A stretch of 64,000 bases of DNA from Atopsyche davidsoni (Eukaryota; Arthropoda; Insecta; Trichoptera; Hydrobiosidae), in the NCBI GenBank assembly GCA_022113835.1, contig JAILWY010000028.1, positions 3,410,001 to 3,474,000 on the forward strand. Reading direction: 5' to 3'. The notes under the pieces were generated by a model that saw only the letters and a program-made list of their open reading frames with translations, was not told where the DNA came from and searched no databases. Numbering within the stretch: position 1 is the stretch's first letter; every line of letters begins with the position of its first letter. This document shows, one piece after another, positions 46,741-57,645 of the stretch. The position numbers were made by a program, and so were the translations under genes.

Positions 46741-47500
46741 TTCAGCAGGTTCTATATTCTTGTTTCACCCACAAAAGACATACATAATATAAATATCACG
46801 ATTTAAAATATATTGCATCAATGTCGAGTAAATTATATTCTTCATAAAAAAGTATAATTAATTATTAATTAAGCACTTTGGTTGTGCTGAAAGACACTGA
46901 CTGTCTGAAATTTTATATTTAAGCAGATAATTGAATTGCTTGCTTATTTCAATGTAAATGTGTAAATTATTTTTAGTAAAAATCTTAATCATAAGAAAAT
47001 TAAGTTTAAATATAAAATATTAAAAAAAAACTATTTGTGTTGATATTGTATATGCTTAAAATAAATCTTACGAACCGGTCAAAGTTGAACTCAAAAATAA
47101 TGAGCATACTGGAAATATTTTAAGTAATCGATGAAAAAAGTACCTCATTTTTTTGCGACGCTCTCGAGATGATATACCCCACGATCCAATGCTCTTTTCC
47201 AATGCTACTACTGCGCCACTGAAAAATTGATCGATACACGCACGTGTAGAACAAATGTTATATTAATACGTGCGATTCGCTATTATACATTTCTAATACA
47301 GTCGGTTGAGTTTTTGCGACATTTAAGTGTTCTCAAAGACAATTAATATATTATATATAATGCATAATGTATTAAATATTAAATAAAATAGCATTTTTCA
47401 TCCATACTGGTTTAATAAATAATCGTTGTACACACGAAAATACGCGAAAAACAGGATCGATCATGTCGACGTATTGGTGATAAATGAGTTTTTGTTAAGG

Positions 47501-47580
47501 GATTCAATATTTTTGACAGAGAGTACTTGGTGGAATTCCGGAAATGTGGTAAATCACTCAAGTATTTTATTCAAAAATAT
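47501..47580. repeat. Inverted copy of the repeat at 9241-9340
   Basis: The block around AGAGTACTTGGTGGAATTCC is the reverse complement of the block at 9302-9340; ACTCAAGTATTTTATTCAAA occurs in both. Confidence 0.75.
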
Positions 47581-47610
47581 TTTTGTTAAGGGCTTAGCTT
47601 CCATATTCGG

Positions 47611-48124
47611 GTTTTTTGATCATTTTCTTGTACCTGTTGCGAAAAATCAACCGCACCAATCAGAAAAATTTAAATGCAAAAAGTTAGATACATCCCTTCA
47701 TCCGGACAGAAGTTTTTTTTCTTATAAATTTACTTTTAATATGATAAAAATGTGTTTTTCCGATTGAAGTGTCGGAACTTGGAGTTTCGTTATGTACCTG
47801 TTCCAAGAAACCTAAACATTTGTGACTCTTTTTTTCAATTGGAATTAAAAGGTTAATTATAAACCCTCTCGGTGGAATTAGTTTAAAAATTAAAAAAAAA
47901 AAATCTTTAACAAACTATGGTTTTGAAAAGTCGTCATTTTATCTAAATTTTCAACATCTTCAAGATTTTATTTTACCCTGAAAATGGACGTTAATTGAAT
48001 AATAAAAAATAGATACATATAATTTATAGTTCTTCAATACTCAGTAAAAAAAAAACAACTTTCTCACTATAATAATCAAGTAAAAATTAAATAAATCAAA
48101 TGACACGATTTCGCCAGGTAAAAT
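47611..48124. repeat. About 0.5-kb dispersed repeat, direct copy at 61144-61592
   Basis: Both copies run from TTTTGATCATTTTCT through ATGTGTTTTTCCGATTGAAG and CATCTTCAAGATTTTATTTT to GACACGATTTCGCCAGGTAA, with substitutions and small indels. No coding capacity. Confidence 0.85.
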
Positions 48125-48439
48125 GGACACGAGGCAGGCGTGACGTCAATCCGTTTCTCGGTGTTTAAAAAATCGTTTTTGGCTGATTTAACGCTGTACA
48201 AGGCTTGACATCTATTATATATAAAAAAAAAAAAACATATTCAAGCTCATCGTGTCACTTTTTAAACATTAATTGCATTAAACTTGTGCGTATTTTGCGA
48301 GTAAAATACAAAAACGTATTTTGAAGTATGTATGGTGATGTAAAACGGAGTTAGGGTAAAAGCGCCGCTCCCAATAATCATCGTTGAAATTGTACAAATG
48401 GTTTTTTTTTTTTAAACCGCAAATCAAAGATGCAATCGC

Positions 48440-48488
48440 ACCGACCCCGAGAGGCTCCCGCGCACCCGGGAAGGCTCTCGGGGTCGGT
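48440..48488. other. GC-rich 14-bp perfect hairpin
   Basis: ACCGACCCCGAGAG (48440-48453) pairs exactly with CTCTCGGGGTCGGT (48475-48488). The loop can form a further 5-bp stem (TCCCG/CGGGA). It opens a complex, GC-richer island (to about 48.61 kb) that also holds a forkhead-type TTGTTTAC near 48577. Confidence 0.8.
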
Positions 48489-48627
48489 TATTACTCCGAG
48501 ATTGGTGGTCGAGCAAATTGGCTCTTAGCCTAATTGGGGCCCGACCCGCCCCTGGCCGGCAATAAAGCCTTAATGGTTTGTTTACAAGGGCGGCTCAGGC
48601 GTTGTTTGATTGGTTAATTGCGTGTTG

Positions 48628-48727
48628 AGCAGCCTGCACACACCGCAACACAACCGACAACCAATTATCCGATTAGCAGATAGTGTCCTTTTATTTTTAG
48701 TTGTGTTTCAGCGTGTATAGGCAGCTT
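48628..48727. mobile_element. Short MITE copy with CTGCACAC...GTTGTGT inverted ends
   Basis: The motif AGCAGCCTGCACACACCGCA (from 48628) is inverted, with mismatches, at 48700-48727 (CAGCGTGTATAGGCAGCTT). About 100 bp in all. Same family as the element at 53691-53838. Confidence 0.65.
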
Positions 48728-49138
48728 AACTGATAACTAATTCTGTCAACATAACCTACAAGGGAGGTGGAAAAATGAGTTAACGAAACTACAAGAGGTT
48801 TATATCGGATACACATGTCATTTAGATATTTATATTAATATAATATTCTGATGAATTTCAAGGACTGATATTGGACAAATCTGTTTGTAAAATAGAAAAA
48901 TGCATCAAAGGAATATAAAAGTAGGCAAGCAGTAGGAAACGTGAGGTTATTGCGGCTGTGTCTGCGACATTCGTCTTACATATAAAAATAAATAAAATAA
49001 GGGGGGGTTTGATTAAAAAGAGTTTAAGCTTTTGCTTATCAATCCCCGATGTTAGAACGAATGTAGTTTTTTTTTTTTTTTTAATAATTAAGTTGCAAAA
49101 TGAATCTACTTTAACGTTGTTTTTCCATTTTGTTTCAG

Positions 49139-49176
49139 ACACGCAAGCGACGACCGGATGTTGGTGTCATTTGAAA
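49139..49176 (+). other. fj 5' UTR end: splice acceptor and overlapping upstream ATG
   Basis: A pyrimidine-rich acceptor TTGTTTCAG ends at 49138. The exon then has an ATG at 49158 in another frame, giving an 11-codon ORF that ends at 49193, past the fj start. If used it would reduce fj initiation. Confidence 0.5.
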
Positions 49177-51291
49177 ATGCGTCTAAAAGGTAACAAAGAA
49201 AACACAAACTGTATCCAAGACACTGCTCCGCCAAGAATGAAGAACGCATCCGAGGAGAGCAGGCGCGAGGAAGACGAAGCTAATCAAAACCAAATTCTGA
49301 AAATGCTGGGGCAGTGTGACGTCACAGTGGATGGCATCAACAGCAGCGATCATTTTAGGGATGATTGCATTATTAATAGCGATGAGAAGTGGTTCAGTAG
49401 AGATGTGTTCAAGTATATAAAGCCTTTTGTGAGAAAATACGCCAGTGAATCACGATCCAATGAATCTAACCCTGACTTGAGTGTGAATATCGTTTATGAT
49501 AGATATCAAAACTTCAGTAGTCCAAACCAAAGAAAAGTATTTTCTAATTTAGGCGTTGACTTTGCAAGGAAGTCTTCATTTTATAGGAATGTATGCATGC
49601 TGAGTGTCGTGCTAGCGTTCGGGATAGGTTTATTGTTGGGTGTTTTAATTCCTTTAGTATATTTATCTAGTAACGATAGTAACGCGTCTAATGTTCAGGT
49701 GCAAACGACTTCCTTCAACAAAACGTATCTTCACACACGACTCGGCGATTTAAAGTATAAACCTACGGTCAATACAACAGAAGACAGAGTATTCTTACCA
49801 AATAAAAGAGACAACACCAGGGACGGTTCACCACGATTCCCGACCATCGAAGACTTCAAAGGGCACAACAACTACATTCTAGATAAGCCAAAAAGAGAAA
49901 CGGTCAAGTTGAACAAGCCGACGTTGTATTCGCGAGTGACTTTTGTGAATGACGAGTCTCGAGACAAAAATGAAAATAAAGAAATGCAAAAAGAAAACCA
50001 CGGAGTGTTGTTGAAATATCTCGGATCGAATATCAGCAATAAGACGGCCAGTTTATTGGCAGAGCTCGGAGAAGACATACTCGCCGGCAGTGAATTCGAT
50101 GGATCGAACGTGAATACGAAATCGATGCACAGAGGTGAAGAAAACAGCGACGCGGTCTCCGTCATTGTGGATAAGATATATTGGGGCTCGCGGGTCGAAG
50201 AAGCCTTACCCATGGGGTTCAGACAGGAGAGCACCCGGCGATGGGTCGACTACGTCAAAACCAGCTCTGCCGTCAAAATGGAGCTCGGCTGCGGTAGGAT
50301 GCAGAACAGGCTGGTGACCTTCCTGGACGGGAGACAGGCCTGCGTCAGGTACAGACAGAACACGGACCAGATCCAGGGGGAGATCTTCAGCTTCTATTTG
50401 GCCCAAGTACTGCGGCTGCCGAACCTGGCGCCGTCCCTGGTGCACATCGTGAATCTGACGGACAACCTGTGGCAGAGCGTCGCCTCCGACATCGCCTCCG
50501 CCCAGTGGGGCTCCAACAGACCCGTGGTGATGACGGAGTACATCCCCAATCTAGAGTCTGCTCACATACCGCCCATCTTCAAGCCTTCCAAAAGGCACTT
50601 GAATAGAAACGACATCATGGGCATCCTTCACGAAGGACCAGCAAACGCGGAAGAGAAGAATACAAAGCATTTTCTCATCGCGAACCCTCATCGCAAGAAA
50701 ATACCCGAGGAAACAAATTATATTAATGATGAAATAAACGAAAACGATGAATTGCTGTCTCTCCAAGATACCGATGCAGTTGTAAATAATAAAAAAATAC
50801 CCATAAGCGATAAACTTTTAGACAAGTTTGTAGAATTAGCTCAGTGGTCAGATTTAATAATTTTTGATTACTTAACCGCTAATTTGGACAGAATCGTGAA
50901 TAACTTGTATAATTACCAGTGGAACGTCAACATCATGGACGCTCCGGCGCACAATTTAGCCAGGAAAATAGATTCCAACCTGCTGCTGTTCCTAGACAAC
51001 GAGTCGGGTTTGCTCCACGGGTACAGGCTGCTCAGCAAGTACGAGATGTACCACACCCTGCTGCTCGACAACCTGTGCGTGTTTAGAAAATCCACGGCCG
51101 AGGCAATCGTCAGGCTTTACACGTCGGGCGACGTCGGAGACACTCTCAATAAAATGTTCAAGGAGAGAAATAACTCCGGAGTATTGGACGTGTTGCCGCC
51201 ACTTCCTGAAAAAAGCATCAAAATCCTCAACGAGAGGCTCTCGAAGATCGTGTCCCAGATAAAGCGATGCGAGGAACAATTTGCACTGTAA
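49177..51291 (+). CDS. fj: Four-jointed, Golgi cadherin-domain kinase (704 aa)
   Basis: Type II Golgi membrane protein of the Fat/Dachsous pathway. It phosphorylates Ser residues in their extracellular cadherin domains, shaping planar polarity and growth. The ATG at 49177 (AAAATG context) gives 704 residues: a long hydrophilic cytoplasmic part (1-138), a single signal anchor at about 139-165 (VVLAFGIGLLLGVLIPLVYL), a variable luminal stem to about 334, then the four-jointed domain starting IYWGSRVEEALPMGFRQ. Kinase signatures: DYLTANLDRIVNN and DNE at 607-609, the motif whose mutation kills fly Fj. A Lys/Asn/Glu-rich insert lies between RHLNRNDI and LLDKFVELAQWSDL. It is longer than the fly protein (583 aa). 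A splice acceptor (TTTCAG|AC) at 49137-49138 shows the mRNA has an upstream exon; the frame stays open from there to the ATG, so the N-terminus could extend. Confidence 0.93.
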   Translation: MRLKGNKENTNCIQDTAPPRMKNASEESRREEDEANQNQILKMLGQCDVTVDGINSSDHFRDDCIINSDEKWFSRDVFKYIKPFVRKYASESRSNESNPDLSVNIVYDRYQNFSSPNQRKVFSNLGVDFARKSSFYRNVCMLSVVLAFGIGLLLGVLIPLVYLSSNDSNASNVQVQTTSFNKTYLHTRLGDLKYKPTVNTTEDRVFLPNKRDNTRDGSPRFPTIEDFKGHNNYILDKPKRETVKLNKPTLYSRVTFVNDESRDKNENKEMQKENHGVLLKYLGSNISNKTASLLAELGEDILAGSEFDGSNVNTKSMHRGEENSDAVSVIVDKIYWGSRVEEALPMGFRQESTRRWVDYVKTSSAVKMELGCGRMQNRLVTFLDGRQACVRYRQNTDQIQGEIFSFYLAQVLRLPNLAPSLVHIVNLTDNLWQSVASDIASAQWGSNRPVVMTEYIPNLESAHIPPIFKPSKRHLNRNDIMGILHEGPANAEEKNTKHFLIANPHRKKIPEETNYINDEINENDELLSLQDTDAVVNNKKIPISDKLLDKFVELAQWSDLIIFDYLTANLDRIVNNLYNYQWNVNIMDAPAHNLARKIDSNLLLFLDNESGLLHGYRLLSKYEMYHTLLLDNLCVFRKSTAEAIVRLYTSGDVGDTLNKMFKERNNSGVLDVLPPLPEKSIKILNERLSKIVSQIKRCEEQFAL

Positions 51292-51939
51292 AGTTTGCTA
51301 TGCGAGTCGAGAAGAAAATAATTCAAGTTTTTTTACACGCGGATGTAAAAAAAAATATATATCTTTTCCTTATACTAATCGTGGTACTTTATGGGATAAA
51401 GTATTGATATTTTTTCAGCTGTTCAATGGTCTATTGTTCTTTAACAGAACCTCTTTGTGTTATACGCGAACTGAAAATGTCGATGTTATGAGTCACACAG
51501 CTAATATAAAAAAATGTAAATTCGATACGATTTTAATATAAAATTGGCGAAAATTTATGACAATCGAAAACGAGTCTTTAGAAAATACACTCAACGATCC
51601 TAAATGTAAAAAATTAGTTGATAATGTATAAATATATTTATTTTTTTATGTCTTTAGGTGGTTTGATACGTGAAAAAATATTTAAATGCGAATTTAATGG
51701 TTGTAATGTTTGTGAGATCACATTTTTAATTTGTGTAAATCTGTATTTTCTGAATATTAAACACGTTTTTTTAATATATCCGAATGTGAAAATTCCGAGA
51801 ACGCCGACAGTACAATGACATGGCATACTAAATAATATACTCTTTTTTTATTATTAACAGAGAGTGAAAAACTCCCGGAAAACAAAAGCAAAATTATATA
51901 TTTACCGCATTTAAGATTATTCGTATACTGGGAAATAAA
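51292..51939 (+). other. Probable fj 3' UTR
   Basis: AT-rich, no frame of interest. The first good AATAAA is at 51934-51939, about 640 nt past the stop. Confidence 0.35.
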
Positions 51940-53690
51940 TAATACGAATGCTAATAAGTATAGGTTTTTATAAACCTACGCAACAAAAGTGCTATGGGTT
52001 TTATCGAACGAATGTAACTCCTTATATGAAGATTATGTTAATTTCAAGATTTGACTCTGACATTCTTGTGAAAAAAACTCGAGGACCATGCAGACAGGGG
52101 CGGATCTGCCATCTTAAATAGTAATAGCTGCAATAATAACAACGTAAACAAGACAATTTATTAGAAACAGTCAAATGAACTTACTCTTCATACTGATTGG
52201 GAGCAAAGTTAAAATCTTAGTATTTTTTTTGATACGCAATATTGGTGTATAATATTTTTACGACTGTTGCTTGTGTTGACTAAATTCAGATATTTTTCAG
52301 TCATTCAAACGTTTTAAAGATGCGATACGTAGCCCGATACGCCCCTGGCATTCTAGACATATGTCACATTAATAACGACATAAAAATCGTGGATTTTATC
52401 GAGTCATAAATAACACAGCAAGTATTATGTCATAGTCGGTTTAAAGTGTCCATTAGTAGTCATAATGACACACCCAGGCGGGAATCGAACCGGCGTGTCG
52501 TTTATGGGTGTATCGCCTTGCCAATGGACCCTCACTGCCAAAAACTAAAGCGGAACAACCTTCGAACCCTTACCATCACTAATTTGCTCTAAGCTGCCTA
52601 TAAACGTTGTCTACATAGGAAAAACTTTCATGACGGCTATTTCAAGTCCCATGTTTTTTGTATGGTTAAGTCTAAGTAAATAACCAAGAGAAGACGCTAT
52701 TGGTTGGTTAACACTCGGGTGTGTTGCAGGGTGCATAGAGGGTGTTAATCTAGATGAGTCTCGTCGGTGTTTCGAGTGTGCAAGACGTATTGTTGCAAGG
52801 CGTCGCGGTTGGCCCCAGAGCTGGCCGGCGCGAGGCAGTTCTGTTTTGCCGGTTTTCGAGATTTTACGACAGGAAGTTTTACGATTTACTTAGGTTTTTA
52901 TTGCGACCTCTCCGAGAGAACGGGAATTTGATGTGTCCCGCTTAGGATTGTGAAATATTTACATCAGTATGAATAAAGAATTATGTGTTTTCGTATGTTT
53001 TATTGGTTGTCGTTCATAAATAATGGCGTGGACTAAAAATATCCATAAAATTGTCCATCGACAATAAATTCATCACTAATGCACATCCACCTCTGTATAA
53101 AGACCTTACTACGTTTTTTTTTTTTTTTTAAGAAATATAATTTAACATTTTTAACTCCTCCGTTTAAAAAAGTTGAGAAAAAGTATGCGATTCGCGAGTA
53201 ATGTCCTTAACGTCCCGTAATTGTGTTGCATCAGAAAAGGCTTTGATTTCGCATTACAAACGAAGTTGCAACGGGAGAAACACGTCTTAATTTTAATTAA
53301 AGTAGTAGTAACAACTAAAAATTAATACTTTCTAAAAAATATATCCAATTTTGTATGAAAAAACATCAACGCATGGTCTCCACACAAACCTGAACTATCT
53401 TCAATTTTGTATAAAAATCATAAAGAAAATAAATTATTGAACAGCTCTAACGGATGCAATATTATTAAGCTATCAATTCGCACGTGAAACGACGAGATTT
53501 AAAAAAATAAGCTCATTAAGATTACCGCCACATGCTTTTGTATCCAATTTATAAATGCAAGCCACGGAGGTGTAGAACGATTTAAGGTTTAAGGAATTTT
53601 CTTGACGTTAAAAACACTTTGCGCATACAATAAATCTGTACGGGTGGAGATGCGGATTTATTCAATATACAGTGGCTTTTAAATGTTCAC
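51940..53690. other. Intergenic, no gene recognised
   Basis: A tRNA-B-box-like minus-strand GGTTCGATTCCCGCC sits near 52488. A more complex block is at 52.75-52.94 kb. The repeat at 53250-53510 is the inverted partner of 40040-40330. Confidence 0.4.
53250..53510. repeat. Dispersed repeat, inverted relative to 40040-40330
   Basis: See the partner copy; shared blocks include TATGAAAAAACATCAACGCA. Confidence 0.7.
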
Positions 53691-53838
53691 TATACACGCT
53701 GCGACACAACTGACAACCGAATTGTAACTAGCCAACCCTCTTTTGCATTAGTTGCTTAGACATAGCCATAAAAAAAAAAACACAAGACGCTATTGGAAAA
53801 TTTCAAGTCGGTTGTATGTTGTGTTGCTGCGCGTGTAG
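53691..53838. mobile_element. MITE with roughly 30-bp inverted ends (CACGCTGCGACACAAC family)
   Basis: Left end TATACACGCTGCGACACAAC then TGACAACCGA (53691-53720). The right end GTCGGTTGTATGTTGTGTTG then CTGCGCGTGTAG (53807-53838) is its imperfect inverse. Solo ends of the same motif lie near 39849-39872, 55180-55205, 56009-56038, 58725-58748, 60568-60595 and 62111-62151; a two-ended copy is at 48628-48727. Confidence 0.75.
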
Positions 53839-53870
53839 CCGGCTCAGGTTTGCTAATCACCATGTTACGG

Positions 53871-53871
<1 letters not shown>

Positions 53872-53903
<32 letters not shown>
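53872..53903. repeat. (TA)n microsatellite
   Basis: About 32 bp of TA repeats. Confidence 0.9.
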
Positions 53904-53905
<2 letters not shown>

Positions 53906-56700
53906 CGGCGGATGGAGTGCGGACTCTTGAACAGGTGCACGGCACCAGCGCGAACGGTCATCATAACACGTCATGGTGGAAGGAGGAATGACGTCACCAG
54001 CCCGTCTGTAACCAGGCAAGCAGTTTCATGCGTTGAATATCAGTCATGATGAATCCTGAAAAACCGTGCTTATCCTCCTCATTCCAAATCCTGTTTACAA
54101 GCTTTTTATAAATGACTGTTAAAATAACTTTTTTCAAGGGAACCCCTCATATAACAAAAATAATTTTTTTTTTTTTAAATTTCCAGCAAAAATTAATATT
54201 ACACTTAAACAAAATAATTCATGATTATTAATAGATAAAATTGTGATCTCATATTTCTAAAATTGCATTGAAAATACTGAAATTTGTGATATAACATATG
54301 CTTGTGAATTTGGTCTTTTGGTTCACTCGCTACAGGATGTTTCAACACTCATGGTGAAATAATGAATAGTTTCCCAATCACTGGGGGTTTTTGAATGAGT
54401 TTTGAAACATTTTGTTTATTTTTTTATTTTGTGAGCGTCCGCAAATTTAACTGAAAAAATTGACAGTTAATTTTTATATAAAAATGTTATACTTGAATGT
54501 ATATGTATAGATAATTAAATTGTTGTAAGTATATTTTAAATATATAGATGTGTATTTTATGCTTATAATTTATCAAAAATTTCGATATCATTTATAAATA
54601 TGAAAATATGTTATATTGCAGTTTGTAAATTTTTTAATACAGTTTGAACTTATTTTTTAGTAAATATATTGTACATTTTTTTAATAGTATAATTCATTGA
54701 TGACGATGTGTATATAAGCCAGCATGTATTATCGGGTTAATAAATCATTAATAAAAACATTAAATATTATTTATAATCTTTTATTTGACGATTGTGTATG
54801 TTTTCACGAATATCCTGAAACCGAAAATGTTTAAAAATTACAACCCTAAAGCATTCAGTTTTAATTGTTTTAATCATATATATAATCATCTTAAATAAAA
54901 AAAACAAGTATTTAACCACAGAACTTTATAAGAACAGAGGGGCTGCAAGATGATACGTCTCTCGAATTTATATAGCATAAAATAAAACTACAGAAATAAC
55001 CTGCAGCACAAAATTTTTAAAACGGATTTTAATTTATTATCTGAGTAAAATAAATTACGAGCAATGAAAAAATCATTTGAAACAGATTGAAGCATTTTCA
55101 GTCTCCGGCATTTGGAAAGCAATAAAAGCAATTTTTTTCTGTGGACTTGCTTCTTAAAGAGGACATAAGTTATCATTCGATTGTCAGTTTTGTCGCAGCG
55201 TGTTTAATTCGCGACCAAACCCGGGATATTATAGCAAAAAAAAAAAAACAATACGTGGCATCAAAGATTTTGACGTCAGACAATGATATTTTTTTTGTTT
55301 TATTGTATCCATCTAATATAGTTTATCGCATGGCGAATGCAAAAAAACAGAATGAAAAATGATTTTCACTCACTTACTGATGGATGGTTGTGTCAACTAC
55401 AATTATCGTTGAATTAATCGTCGTTTCAAAGATTGTCATACGCGTGTGATACTTCTGCGCCGTCTGCGCAATCATAACAAATCTTGAAACAAGATTCTTC
55501 GTATCCGAAAACAGGTTTCTCACAATACATACGTACTATTTATTTTATAATAATACTCTTTTTTACATTTCTTTACTTCATACCATCGATAGCTTATACA
55601 AAAGCGTGATGCTTACTAATGAAACGACGAGGAAAATCGCTATAATAATTGTGGTAATTGAGTCCACACTTCACGGTTTTCGCGACCACTACGGTCCTGT
55701 TACAAAACATAATTATTAATATACATATACGTCGATAAAAAAATAAATAATAACTTCACTAATATAATCAATACAAAAAAAAACATAAAAAAGACATCAT
55801 AGATATGATCTAATGGTTTGTATTGATTTTGCAACAAAAATAATCATCATTCTTTCTACTGTTGGGCGTGTCATCTAAATCCTTGAAGATGGTTCCAGTA
55901 CCGGGACCGAAATGTCTGAAGACTCAAGATATAACGCGGCACAGCATAGGAAATGAAAACAATAATTACAACGACTGCCAAAATCGACGAACAAATCTAA
56001 TCGAGTATCAGTTATATCGCTACGCGTGTAGGCTGCTTTATACATTTATATTTTAAAAGAAACCGGACCTCTAGTGTGTTTATATTTGCACAAAATTTTA
56101 AGCAGACGTTACAATAACAAACGAAAAACTTAGTATATAAAATGCACGAATATTATTATATCGTTATATTAATTTTGCTGCGTTGAAATTGTACGAAAAA
56201 TTTTCCACCATTGTTTTGTTTAGTCACAGCATTTTGGAACCATTCAGTGAAAGTTTTTTGAGGCACTCGCATAAGTCACAAAACCCGTTTCAAAGTATTT
56301 AAATTCGCTGCCGGAGACACGAGACTTTTGTGCATCTTTGTCGAGTAAATATTCGAAAAAAATTTGTTACAATATTTTCACCTGTACGTCTCGCGCGATA
56401 ATCGATAACGTGGATTAATTTATGGATGTTGATTGAATATGAGAGTAGTTTTTTTAAGGGGTAGGTAGGATTGCTGCTCTGCCTGATTTCCGATGGGACG
56501 CTGCACCCACCGGGGACCATGGGGCCCTCTCGGGGACCAGCGATCACAGGATATTCCAGCGATGCTGGTTTTTTACCACTCGACCACAGGCTCCTACAAC
56601 ATGTACGAGTGTATGCAGGGGCTTCCTCAACGGTGGGCCGCGTTCGAGTACCCTAAAGCGGGTTGATTATTAAATTTCAAATAATCGAAACCCCCTACAA
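53904..56700. other. AT-rich interval, no gene recognised
   Basis: A GC-richer block at 53.9-54.05 kb contains a CRE-like ATGACGTCACC. Another at 56.47-56.66 kb has open frames on both strands with no recognised product. CAGTACCGGGAC(T/C)GAAA near 55892 is shared with 45783-45800. Confidence 0.4.

Positions 56701-56703
<3 letters not shown>

Positions 56704-56735
<32 letters not shown>
56704..56735. repeat. (TA)n tract abutting the mariner left end
   Basis: TA repeats run directly into the element's left inverted repeat. They probably expanded from the TA insertion target and replaced the outermost bases of that end. Confidence 0.8.
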
Positions 56736-56738
<3 letters not shown>

Positions 56739-57645
56739 TTTTATAGAGGTATAGAACTTTAAGTTGGCAACACTGTTTTAACTGGTGGCCATTTTGTCAG
56801 CTGTTAAAGGATTTATGTTTAGTTTGGTTTGGCATTTCAACATGAATAGATTGACGCCTGAACACCTTTGGTGTATGGACCCAAAATAAGATTGCCGTTG
56901 ATCCCGATTTTCATAAGCGAATTTTGTTTAGCGATGAAGCTCACTTTTGGTTGAATGGATGCGTCCATAAACAAAACTGCCGTATTTGGAGTGATGATAA
57001 TCCTCAAGTGTATGTTGAGACACCGTTACATCCAGAAAAACTGACTGTTTGGTGTGCTTTATGGGCTGGTGGAATCATTGGTCCGTACTTCTTTAAAGAC
57101 GATGCTGGTCAGGCCGTTACAGTCAATGGTGACCGCTATAGAGCCATGATTACTGACTTTTTCGTTCATCAATTGAACAACCATGATGTGCAGAAGCTGT
57201 GGTTTCAACAAGACGGCGCAACATGTCACACAGCTCGTGCCACAATTGCTTTATTGAAGGAAACGTTTGGTAACCGCATAGTTTCACGTTTCGGACCTGT
57301 TAATTGGCCTCCAAGATCGTGCGATTTAACGCCGCTAGACTATTTTCTGTGGGGATATGTGAAATCGCTAGACTACGCCGATAAGCCCGTAACGACTGAC
57401 CACTTGGAGGACAACATTCGCCGCGTTATTGCCGATATACGGCCACAAATGTTGGAAAAAGTCATCGAGAATTGGACCTCCAGACTAGACTACGTCCGAG
57501 CCAGCAGTGGCGGTCATATGCCAGAAATCATACTTAAATTATAATGCCAAAAAATTATCTTTCGAATAAAGTTAATTTCATGTCAATTTAAAAAAAATTA
57601 TCTTTGTTTTATTCCATTTCAAAGTTCTATACCTCTATAAAAAAC
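56736..57645 (+). mobile_element. Internally deleted mariner element, DD41D spacing
   Basis: About 910 bp bounded by perfect 25-bp inverted repeats (56736-56760 and 57621-57645; GTTTTTTATAGAGGTATAGA then ACTTT). Outside the right end CACCCT then TA suggests a terminal AGGGTG, lost on the left to TA repeats. Contains the C-terminal two thirds of a transposase. The rosa-like DD41D group is the closest named family by spacing. Confidence 0.88.
56924..57544 (+). pseudogene. Mariner transposase, N-terminally deleted (catalytic DD41D part)
   Basis: Open for 206 codons. LFSDEAHFWLNG carries the first catalytic Asp; WFQQDGATCHTA the second. LTPLDYFLWGYVK carries the third, with 41 residues between second and third. 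Ends GGHMPEIILKL, a normal C-terminus for this family. The usual helix-turn-helix N-terminus is missing: an ATG near 56840 reads only MNRLTPEH, typical of the transposase start, before jumping out of frame into sequence preceding NKIAVDPDFHKR. The catalytic part is intact enough to suggest a fairly young copy, but the protein cannot bind its ends. Confidence 0.9.

Noticed and set aside
48958..49176. 73-codon upstream extension of the fj frame from 48958
   Set aside because: It crosses a poly-T tract and a clear splice acceptor at 49138, so most of it is intron. The ATG at 49177 is the first good start inside the exon.
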